Of a stretch of DNA of 33,516 bases, positions 8,826 to 15,761 are shown piece by piece. The stretch covers positions 1-33,516 of the forward strand of contig JAKAMV010000015.1 of the NCBI GenBank assembly GCA_021812735.1, given 5' to 3'. The DNA is from Chloroflexota bacterium. Lineage in GTDB: Bacteria; Chloroflexota; Limnocylindria; Limnocylindrales; CSP1-4. Position 1 is the stretch's first letter. Each line of letters opens with the position of its first letter. Made by a program: the position numbers and the translations under genes. The notes beneath the pieces were generated by a model that searched no databases, was not told where the DNA came from, and worked only from the letters and a program-made list of their open reading frames with translations.

Positions 8826-10148
8826 CTACGCTTCAGCACCAGCCAGGATGGCTGTTGGACGGGCGAACATGGCCTTTGCCGCCTCGATTGCGACGTCGAC
8901 GTCCGCCTCGGTGTGGACTGTTGAGAGGTACCAGAGTCCCCTTGGGGTCGTATGCACGCCGCGACCGAGGAGGCCCTCGACGAACCGCTCGTAGGCGGCC
9001 ACATTGCGACCGGCCCGGTCGCGGATCGAGCGGACGCTCTGGGGCTCGCCGATGGCGGCGTTGAGGACGGGCCCAACCTGGCGGACGCGCAGATCTGGGT
9101 GGGCACTGGACAGGCCATCGGCCAGACGCGCGCCGAGGGCATGCAGCCGTGGGTACACCTCGTGCTGGTTCTCCGTTAGATACCGCAGCGTAGCCACTGC
9201 TGCAGCAGCGGCAATCGGATTGCCATTGAACGTCCCGTTGTGAACGACTCGTCCTTCGGCGACAACGTGCAGCAAGTCGCGCGACCCGGTCACCGCGCTA
9301 AAGGCCACGCCGCCGGCGATCGCCTTGGCGAACACGGCGAGGTCTGCTGAGACGCCGTAGTGCTCCTGCGCTCCGCCGAGCGCCAAGCGAAAGCCGGTGA
9401 TGATCTCATCGAAGACCAGGAGGGCGCCGTGCGCCCTGGTCAGGGCCCGCAAGCCCGCTAGAAATCCCGGGTCGGGCGGGATCACGCCACCGTTCACGGC
9501 GAGCGGCTCGAGCATGACGGCCGCGATCTGTCCGCGGTGCTCCTCGAGCAGCGCGGCGGTCGCCATCAGGTCGTTCCACGGTGCGACGATCGTGTCCGCA
9601 CTCGACGAGGGCGCCGTGCCCGCGGTCTGTGGCACGACCCGCGGGCGCTCAGCCGGCCCGGATAGAGCCGGATCGTAGGCGGTGCTGACGAAGATCCCGT
9701 CGAACCAGCCGTGGTAGTGACCCTCGAACTTGACGACCAGGGGCCGCCCGGTCGCCCCCCGAGCGACGCGGAGCGCTGCCGCCACTGCCTCGCTGCCCGT
9801 CGTCGCGAAGATCGCCTGCTCGGCCCCCGGGACTGCCGCAACCAGCAACTCGGCCGCCTCGATCTCCAGCCTGTGCTGGGAGCCGAACGTCATCCCGCGG
9901 TCGATCTGGGCATGCAGAGCCTCGCGGACGATCGGTGGCGCGTGGCCGAGGATCAGCGGTCCATAGCCCAGGGCGAAGTCGACATACCGGTTGCCGTCGA
10001 CGTCCCACAGTGCCGACCCCTCGCCGTGGTCGAAGTAGAGCGGGTGAGGTCGCGCACCCGCGCGCACGGCCGAAGTGACGCCACCGGCGATGAACTGCCC
10101 GGCGGTGTTGAATAACCGACACGACCGCTCGAACATGGTATGGGTCAT
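8826..10148 (-). CDS. Class III aminotransferase, glutamate-1-semialdehyde aminomutase-like
   Basis: A 440-aa PLP enzyme and the first gene of the leftward operon. Visible motifs: TTGSEAV (117-121, cofactor phosphate), KFEGHYHGWFDG (140-151), DEIITGFR (247-254, Asp contacting the PLP ring nitrogen) and AKAIAGG with PLP-lysine K275. Length and the GHYHGW motif match the HemL-like branch rather than ornithine-type enzymes. A haem-biosynthesis role is unlikely in this setting, because the neighbours are sugar-acid genes. A role in amination or deamination of an amino-sugar or keto-acid intermediate is inferred. It is divergent from the lactonase gene across a promoter interval of about 240 bases. 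Confidence 0.9.
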   Translation of the reverse strand: MTHTMFERSCRLFNTAGQFIAGGVTSAVRAGARPHPLYFDHGEGSALWDVDGNRYVDFALGYGPLILGHAPPIVREALHAQIDRGMTFGSQHRLEIEAAELLVAAVPGAEQAIFATTGSEAVAAALRVARGATGRPLVVKFEGHYHGWFDGIFVSTAYDPALSGPAERPRVVPQTAGTAPSSSADTIVAPWNDLMATAALLEEHRGQIAAVMLEPLAVNGGVIPPDPGFLAGLRALTRAHGALLVFDEIITGFRLALGGAQEHYGVSADLAVFAKAIAGGVAFSAVTGSRDLLHVVAEGRVVHNGTFNGNPIAAAAAVATLRYLTENQHEVYPRLHALGARLADGLSSAHPDLRVRQVGPVLNAAIGEPQSVRSIRDRAGRNVAAYERFVEGLLGRGVHTTPRGLWYLSTVHTEADVDVAIEAAKAMFARPTAILAGAEA

Positions 10149-10155
10149 CCGTGGG

Positions 10156-10168
10156 CCCCTGTTTTCGG
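10156..10168 (-). promoter_or_regulatory. Possible regulatory motif upstream of the aminotransferase operon
   Basis: Read on the minus strand this is CCGAAAACAGGGG, close to CGAAACAGGGG at 11353-11363 before the FAH gene. The sites are 8-20 and about 60 bases from their start codons. A shared regulator is a guess from the resemblance. Confidence 0.2.
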
Positions 10169-10392
10169 TGGTCGAAATAAGCGCTTCCCCACGCGAACGT
10201 GTTGCCCGACGCTACTCCCTCACGCGCCACGGTGTCAACCGGCGGCGCTGTCGCGCCTGAAGCAGGCTTGCGAGGACGCCGGGCCGCATTGACACGCGTT
10301 CTGCGACCCGCGTAGGCTCGGCACGCCCCGCACCGTCGCCAGCTGCCACGGGAGGGTTGCTCGGGCGATATCCTGCGGAGTCGGGAAGCACA

Positions 10393-11268
10393 GTGGATCG
10401 GCCCGTCGCTCAGCTTCTTGTCGATGCGCGCGCAGAGGTCGGCGAGGGGCCGGTCTGGGATGAGCGGACCGGGCTTCTGTGCTGGGTGGACATCCTGGGC
10501 GGTTGCATCCATGTCACGGACCCGGCAATGGGCACGGATCGGGCACTCGACATGCCGTCGTTCGTCGGCGCGATCGCCCTCCGCGAACGCCGGGGGCTCG
10601 TCGCCACACTGACGGACGGGATAGCGGCGCTCGACCCGGTGAGCGGCGAGGTGGCGATGCTCGCCGCCGTTCAGCTGCCGCCCGGGATCCGGATGAACGA
10701 TGCCAAGGTCGATCCAGCAGGACGTCTCTGGTTCGAGACGATGGAGACTGATGGGGCACCGGGCCTGGGAGCCCTCCACCGGCTCGGGCCCGACCTCCGC
10801 CCGCTGACGATCATTGACGGTCTCGCCATCCCCAATGGCCTCGACTGGAGCCTCGACGGCCGCACGATGTACTTCGTGGAGTCAATCGAGCGGACAGTCC
10901 GGTCCTACCCCTTCGATCCGGACGCCGGCGAACTGGGGAGACCTGACGTCCTCATCCGGCTCGGCGAGGACGAGGGCATGCCCGATGGCCTGACCGTGGA
11001 CGCGGAGGGCTGCCTCTGGTTGGCGGTCTGGGACGGCTGGGCGGTGCGGCGTTATGCACCGAATGGACGTCTGCTCGAGCAGATCGACCTGCCGGTCTCC
11101 CAGGTGACGTGTCCCGGCTTTGGCGGCCCCGCAATGGACCAGCTGTTCGTCACCACCGCCCACGAGGGCTTCGCGGCCGGTGCGATGCCGGACCAGCCGA
11201 ATGCCGGCGGCCTGTATCGAGTTCGCGCGAGGGTGCAGGGCAGGGCCCCCAACCGGTTTCGAGGTTGA
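10393..11268 (+). CDS. SMP-30/gluconolactonase family lactonase
   Basis: A six-bladed propeller lactonase of 291 aa. GTG 10393 is preferred because AGTCGGGAAG precedes it and the protein then begins shortly before the conserved VGEGPVWDE; an upstream TTG at 10357 adds twelve residues. Metal-ligand positions of the family are visible: Glu18 in EGPVW, Asn-Asp in MNDAKVDPAGRLWFETM, Asn in IPNGLDWSLDGRTMYFV and Asp in PDGLTVDAEGCLWLAVW. It should hydrolyse a sugar lactone to the aldonate, the step between sugar dehydrogenase and acid dehydratase. It is divergent from the aminotransferase operon and begins the rightward catabolic series. Confidence 0.92.
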   Translation: MDRPVAQLLVDARAEVGEGPVWDERTGLLCWVDILGGCIHVTDPAMGTDRALDMPSFVGAIALRERRGLVATLTDGIAALDPVSGEVAMLAAVQLPPGIRMNDAKVDPAGRLWFETMETDGAPGLGALHRLGPDLRPLTIIDGLAIPNGLDWSLDGRTMYFVESIERTVRSYPFDPDAGELGRPDVLIRLGEDEGMPDGLTVDAEGCLWLAVWDGWAVRRYAPNGRLLEQIDLPVSQVTCPGFGGPAMDQLFVTTAHEGFAAGAMPDQPNAGGLYRVRARVQGRAPNRFRG

Positions 11269-11346
11269 TGCGCGGGGTCGCAGCGGACCGCCGCCCGGGC
11301 CGCATTGTTTGACGGCGCGGTTGTGCCTGTCTATCCTGCTCTTTGT

Positions 11347-11360
11347 CCTGACGAAACAGG
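11347..11360 (+). promoter_or_regulatory. Small inverted repeat upstream of the FAH gene
   Basis: CCTGACGAAACAGG has CCTG/CAGG arms around ACGAAA. It shares ACGAAACA with the motif at 1253-1260. It lies about 60 bases before the FAH start in a 153-base interval, so it is a candidate operator. Support is weak. Confidence 0.25.
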
Positions 11361-11421
11361 GGATGCGCACAGTGACACTATTGAGTGACGAGATGACGCC
11401 TGGCCGGCGTTCTGTGGACTG

Positions 11422-12312
11422 ATGCGCCTCGCCACCCTTCGCCCTGACCATCCGGGTGACGCACAACGTGCCGTCGTGGTCACCGCCGAACGGGTCCTCG
11501 ACTGCGGCCGCCTGCTCGGCGCATCGACGTCCGCGTCGATGCTCGAGCTCGCCCGGAGCCCCTCGCTCCTCCAGGGGCTCCGGGTGGCCGCAGGCCTCTG
11601 CGAGGCCTCGCGCAACGCGACCATCGGGTCCCTGGACGAGGTTACGCTCGCGGCGCCGATCCCGGACCCAGGGAAGGTAATCGCGATCGGCCTCAACTAC
11701 ATCGACCATGCGGCCGAGAGTGGCGCGCACGTACCTACGGAACCGCTGGTGTTCGCGAAGTTCTCAAGCGCGATCATCGGGCCGGGCGCCCCGATCACCT
11801 GGGATCTTGCCGTCACGGACGCGGTCGACTACGAGGCGGAGCTGGCGGTCATCATCGGCCGGCTTGCCCGCAATGTCAACCCAGCGAGGGCGCTGGACCA
11901 CGTCTTCGGGTACACATGCCTCAACGATGTGTCCGCCAGGGATCTGCAGTTCGGCGATGGCCAATGGGTCCGCGGCAAGAGCCTCGACACCTTCTGCCCA
12001 ATGGGGCCGTGGATCGTCACAGCTGACGAGATCGCTGACCCGCAGACCCTCGGAATCGAGTGCATCGTCGCGGGCGACACGCTCCAGCGTGCCACGACGG
12101 CCGACATGTACTTCGGCGTTGCCGACCTCATCGCACGACTCTCGGCCGCCTTCACTCTTGAACCTGGTGACGTGATCGCCACGGGGACACCGCCCGGGGT
12201 CGGGTGGTTCCGGGAGCCACGCCGATTGCTGCGCCATGGTGACGAGGTGGTCGTGGCGATCGACGCGATCGGCGAGCTACACAACCCGGTCGTGATCGCA
12301 GACGGGCGCTAG
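11422..12312 (+). CDS. Fumarylacetoacetate hydrolase family protein (probable 2,4-diketo-3-deoxyaldonate hydrolase)
   Basis: A 296-aa FAH-fold enzyme. The N-terminal domain (1-80) is variable. The catalytic domain shows GLNYIDHAAE (90-99, including the His-Glu dyad), DYEAELAVIIG with metal-binding E138 and E140, NDVSARDLQ with D169, KSLDTFCPMGP with K186, and EPGDVIATGTPPGVG. Such enzymes use Mg or Mn to cleave C-C bonds of 2,4-diketo acids. In L-fucose, L-rhamnose and pentose diketo-hydrolase pathways a FAH enzyme releases pyruvate and a hydroxyacid. The neighbouring lactonase, dehydratase, SDRs and hydroxyacid oxidase make that the best reading. The ATG at 11422 lacks an obvious Shine-Dalgarno sequence. 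Confidence 0.92.
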   Translation: MRLATLRPDHPGDAQRAVVVTAERVLDCGRLLGASTSASMLELARSPSLLQGLRVAAGLCEASRNATIGSLDEVTLAAPIPDPGKVIAIGLNYIDHAAESGAHVPTEPLVFAKFSSAIIGPGAPITWDLAVTDAVDYEAELAVIIGRLARNVNPARALDHVFGYTCLNDVSARDLQFGDGQWVRGKSLDTFCPMGPWIVTADEIADPQTLGIECIVAGDTLQRATTADMYFGVADLIARLSAAFTLEPGDVIATGTPPGVGWFREPRRLLRHGDEVVVAIDAIGELHNPVVIADGR

Positions 12313-12679
12313 ACGATCCAATAGGGTTCGACCCTCGGAGATCTCACGCAAGCGTATGCAGGCCCACGCCGGCCCGATGAGCCTCTGCCGGACGGAGCCG
12401 CATGGGTCGCATCGGCGCCGGCATCGTGGCCTGAACGATCGCCTGTCGCCGGACCAGCGCCGCCACGATGCCGTCGAACTGCTGCGGCCGGGGTCCCCGC
12501 TCGCCATCTCCTCGAACCCGAGCCGGACAGCACTCTGGGAGCTCGGCGGCCACGGTTCGGGCTCGGTCAGGCGGTCGACCAGGCCGGCCTGGTGAGACCG
12601 GGACAAGGGGATTCCGAATTGACAGCGAAAGCAAATGGAGTGTAGGCTCGCATCTGAGTTTTCCTTGCCGGATGCGGTA
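12313..12679. other. Intergenic stretch without convincing genes
   Basis: This is most of the 441-base gap between the FAH gene and the GH38-like gene. Both strands have open frames because of high GC. The minus-strand frame of 12344-12730 has a faint GntR-like helical look but no motif that can be defended. The promoter and operator for the downstream gene appear confined to its right end. Confidence 0.4.
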
Positions 12680-12695
12680 GTCCACGGTACAAAAC
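12680..12695 (+). promoter_or_regulatory. Second copy of the candidate IclR operator
   Basis: GTCCACGGTACAAAAC matches positions 1244-1259 at 15 of 16 bases. It is about 60 bases before the TTG start of the GH38-like gene. Two such copies, each ahead of a gene for sugar acquisition in the same locus, argue for co-regulation. Confidence 0.45.
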
Positions 12696-12753
12696 CGAAT
12701 CGGCTTCTCGCGCCGGCCGTTCCGCGCCACGATCGAGGCGGAGGGCTCGTGAT

Positions 12754-14841
12754 TTGCCAGCAGGAGTGAGGCGCCGCTCGACGCCGACAGACGCGTCTCA
12801 TGCCGTTCACAACTCCGTGAAGCGCGTCCACATGATCTTCAAGACCCACCTAGATGTGGGGTTCAGCGATTTCGCGTCGACGATCGAGGCGAAATACTTC
12901 GACCGCTACATCCCGGAGGCCATCAAGCTCGCCGAACGGATGCGCCAGGGCGAACGTGGAGCGCTTGGCCAGGCGCCAGACGGATTCATCTGGACGACCG
13001 GCTCCTGGCTGATCTACGAGTACCTGGAGCGTGCCGACAGTGCCGGCCGCAGGCGCATGGAGGAGGCCATCGGGAACGGCGATATCGCCTGGCACGCCTT
13101 GCCCTTTACATTGTTCAGCGAGAACATGGACGCACCCCTGTTCCGGTTCGGCCTGAGCCTGTCTCAGACGCTGGACAAGCGCTTTGGCAAGCACACCATC
13201 GCGGGCAAGATGACCGATGTGCCGGGGCACACGCGCGCAATCGTCCCGCTGCTCGCAGAGGCCGGCGTCGAGTTTCTTCATCTCGCGATTAACCCCTGTT
13301 GTGCCCTTCCCGACGTGCCCCCCGTCTTCGTCTGGCAGGATCCAGACAGTGGTGCCGAGGTCGTGATCATGGTCCAACACGGGTACGGTCACTTCGGTGA
13401 CACGCATGTGGCGGTCCCGGGAATGGCTGACGCGCTTGCATTTGCGTACACGGACGACAACGTCGGGCCACAGACGAGCGAACAGGTCCAGAAGTCCTAC
13501 CGCCAGATGCGCAACCAGGTCCCCGGTGCGGAAGTCTTCGCCTCGACCCTGGATGCCTATGCTGGCCACCTGCCCGAGGCCCGAGACAGCCTGCCGGTTA
13601 TCACCCAGGAGATTGGCGACACGTGGATTCATGGGGTGGCCTCTGATCCCGACAGAGAGGCGCAGTACCGTGAACTACTTCGCTTGCGTCGAGCGCTGCT
13701 TGAACGGGGCACTCCGAAAGGGGATCTAGACGGGTTCAGCCGCAGCCTGCTGATGGTTCCCGAGCACACGCAGGGCCTTGACGTCAAGACGCACTTGAAG
13801 GACTGGACGAACTATCGGGTCAAGGATTTCCGAGCCGTGCGCACGCAGCAGAACTTCAAGAAGATGGAGGCTTCGTGGCAGGAGCAGCGCGCCTACATCG
13901 ACTCGGCGGTGGAGGCGCTGCCGCCGCTCATTGGGCGCGAGGCCCGTGAGCGGCTGGCTGGCCTAGCTCCTGTGCGCCTTGAGCGTGTCGGCTTCGCGCC
14001 CATATCGGACATGTCCCAGCAGTTCGAGCTCGCGCAGTTCTCCATCGCCTTCGACCCACAACTCGGATGCCTGACCCGGCTGAAGACGCGCGATGTCGAT
14101 TGGGCAGGACCTCAGAATCCATTGGGCAGCTTCTGGTACGAGACCTTCTCCGCCGCCGATTACGAGCGTTTCAGGCGCCAATACATCACAAAGCGACAGG
14201 CCTTCCAGAGGTTCGCCATCCCCGATTTCACCATGGTGGGGATCGAGGACGCGGCTCGCGAGCACAGGGTCTTCCCGCCCCATCTGACTTGGGCCGGCAG
14301 GAGGGCCGAGGGGGATCGCGATACTTTCCTGCTCCTCCTCGAGATGCCCGCCGAGAGCTACCAGGAGTATGGCGCGCCTCGGGAGGCAGCTCTTCTAGTG
14401 ACTTTCGACCGCTTCGAGCCGGTGGTCGAATTCGACGTCCAGTGGTTCTCCAAGTCCGCCTCTCGGATTCCCGAGGCCGCTTGGTTCTCGTTCGTCCCAT
14501 CTGACCGCGACCGAAGTCAGTGGCACCGTCAATGGCGCATGGAGAAACTCGGCCGGTGGATCTCACCGTACGACGTGGTCCGGAATGGCAACCGCCACCT
14601 TCACGCGGTCGGCAGTGGGGTCCGCGCGCAGGATGCCAGGTACGCGATCAGCATCCAGACGCTCGATGCCGCGCTGGTCGCGCCGGGCCGACCGTCTCTG
14701 CTGGACTTCAACAACCGCCAGCCCGACATGCGCCAGGGTCTGCACTTCAACCTGCACAACAACGTGTGGGCCACTAACTTCCCGATGTGGTACGAACAGG
14801 ATGCTCGCTTCCGCTTCGTCCTTCGAGTCGGTCAGTCCTGA
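12754..14841 (+). CDS. GH38-like, DUF5054-type putative glycosidase
   Basis: A 695-aa protein whose N-terminal third looks like a glycoside hydrolase family 38 catalytic domain. H32-x-D34 in THLDVGFSD is the zinc-binding pair of that family. TDVPGHTRAIVPLLAEAGV corresponds to the D-x-x-GHS nucleophile region. Rest-of-protein features (SFWYETFSAADYERF, NLHNNVWATNFPMWY) fit the bacterial DUF5054 group, recalled rather than searched. The TTG start has GGAGGG eight bases upstream; no signal peptide is visible, so it should act in the cytoplasm on an imported oligosaccharide or glycoside. It is followed 32 bases later by an SDR gene. Linkage specificity is unknown and activity on mannosides is not implied. 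Confidence 0.75.
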   Translation: MPAGVRRRSTPTDASHAVHNSVKRVHMIFKTHLDVGFSDFASTIEAKYFDRYIPEAIKLAERMRQGERGALGQAPDGFIWTTGSWLIYEYLERADSAGRRRMEEAIGNGDIAWHALPFTLFSENMDAPLFRFGLSLSQTLDKRFGKHTIAGKMTDVPGHTRAIVPLLAEAGVEFLHLAINPCCALPDVPPVFVWQDPDSGAEVVIMVQHGYGHFGDTHVAVPGMADALAFAYTDDNVGPQTSEQVQKSYRQMRNQVPGAEVFASTLDAYAGHLPEARDSLPVITQEIGDTWIHGVASDPDREAQYRELLRLRRALLERGTPKGDLDGFSRSLLMVPEHTQGLDVKTHLKDWTNYRVKDFRAVRTQQNFKKMEASWQEQRAYIDSAVEALPPLIGREARERLAGLAPVRLERVGFAPISDMSQQFELAQFSIAFDPQLGCLTRLKTRDVDWAGPQNPLGSFWYETFSAADYERFRRQYITKRQAFQRFAIPDFTMVGIEDAAREHRVFPPHLTWAGRRAEGDRDTFLLLLEMPAESYQEYGAPREAALLVTFDRFEPVVEFDVQWFSKSASRIPEAAWFSFVPSDRDRSQWHRQWRMEKLGRWISPYDVVRNGNRHLHAVGSGVRAQDARYAISIQTLDAALVAPGRPSLLDFNNRQPDMRQGLHFNLHNNVWATNFPMWYEQDARFRFVLRVGQS

Positions 14842-14873
14842 CGACGCGTCTGTGTGTGCTGGAGGGGGCCATC

Positions 14874-15644
14874 GTGGGGCATCTTGAAGGCAAGGTCTGC
14901 CTCATCACTGGCGCCGGCTCGGGGATCGGCCTGACCACCGCGCAGCTCTTCGCTCGTGAGGGAGCGCAGGTTATCGTTGCCGATATCGATCGCACGGCTG
15001 CCGAGCAGGCAGCCGCGGGGATTGCTGCGACCACCGGCCTCGCGACGGCGGTGCAGGTAGACGTGGCGGATGCTGAACAGTCCGTGGCGACGGCCGCGAG
15101 CGTGGTTGCCGAGTTCGGGCGCATCGACGTCCTGTTCAACAACGCTGGCATCCCCGGTGTGGGGGACGTCATCGAGACTGATCCAGAGCTGTTCGACCGT
15201 GTCATGCGCGTCAACGTCCGGGGGGTCTTCCTGATGAGCCGCGCCGTCGTCCCGCACATGATGGCGCAACGGTCGGGATCGATCATCAACGCATCGTCAG
15301 CGCTGGCCATTGTCGGGGTTGCGCGCCGCGTGTCCTACGCTGCCTCCAAAGGCGCCGTCCTCGCAATGACGAAGTCGATGCAGGTCGACCTTGCGCCCTA
15401 CGGGGTCCGCGTCAATGCCCTCTGTCCTGGGACGGTCATGACGCCGTTCGTGGAGCGATACCTCAAGCAGTCGTACGCCGACCCAGAGGAAGGCATGGCC
15501 AGCATTCGCAAGCGGCAGCTCACTAGGGAGCTGGGCCAGCCGATGGATGTCGCCCAAGCGGCACTCTTCCTAGCTACGGACGAGTCGCGCTTCATCATGG
15601 CGTCCGGTCTGGTCATCGACGGAGGCATGACCGGAGGCAGGTAG
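14874..15644 (+). CDS. NAD-type short-chain dehydrogenase (SDR)
   Basis: A 256-aa classical SDR. GTG 14874 is chosen because GGAGGGGG lies 5 nt upstream and the protein then starts right at the first strand; the longer frame adds 29 residues without merit. TGAGSGIG (12-19), Asp37 in VADIDR (favouring NAD), NNAG (89-92), Ser141/142, Tyr155 and Lys159 are present. The C-terminal ASGLVIDGGMTGG is standard. It resembles 2-keto-3-deoxy-L-fuconate or L-rhamnonate dehydrogenases and general sugar dehydrogenases. In this locus it may oxidise the 2-keto-3-deoxy acid to the 2,4-diketo acid cut by the FAH enzyme, while the NADP-like SDR at 6959-7810 acts on the sugar, or the reverse. Confidence 0.92.
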   Translation: MGHLEGKVCLITGAGSGIGLTTAQLFAREGAQVIVADIDRTAAEQAAAGIAATTGLATAVQVDVADAEQSVATAASVVAEFGRIDVLFNNAGIPGVGDVIETDPELFDRVMRVNVRGVFLMSRAVVPHMMAQRSGSIINASSALAIVGVARRVSYAASKGAVLAMTKSMQVDLAPYGVRVNALCPGTVMTPFVERYLKQSYADPEEGMASIRKRQLTRELGQPMDVAQAALFLATDESRFIMASGLVIDGGMTGGR

Positions 15645-15761
15645 GCACCAGGCCGTAGCCGGCCGGGCTCCACTCCGCCCCATGGTCATCGCCACGATCT
15701 CCCAGATGCGGACTCAAATGAACGCCCCGAACTGGCGCACGGCCCGAGAGGAGGCAGGGAT

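Noticed and set aside
12309..12849. Several long minus-strand open frames in the gap before the GH38-like gene
   Set aside because: They show no family motif, lack ribosome sites and are explained by high GC; a faint GntR-like appearance in one frame could not be defended.
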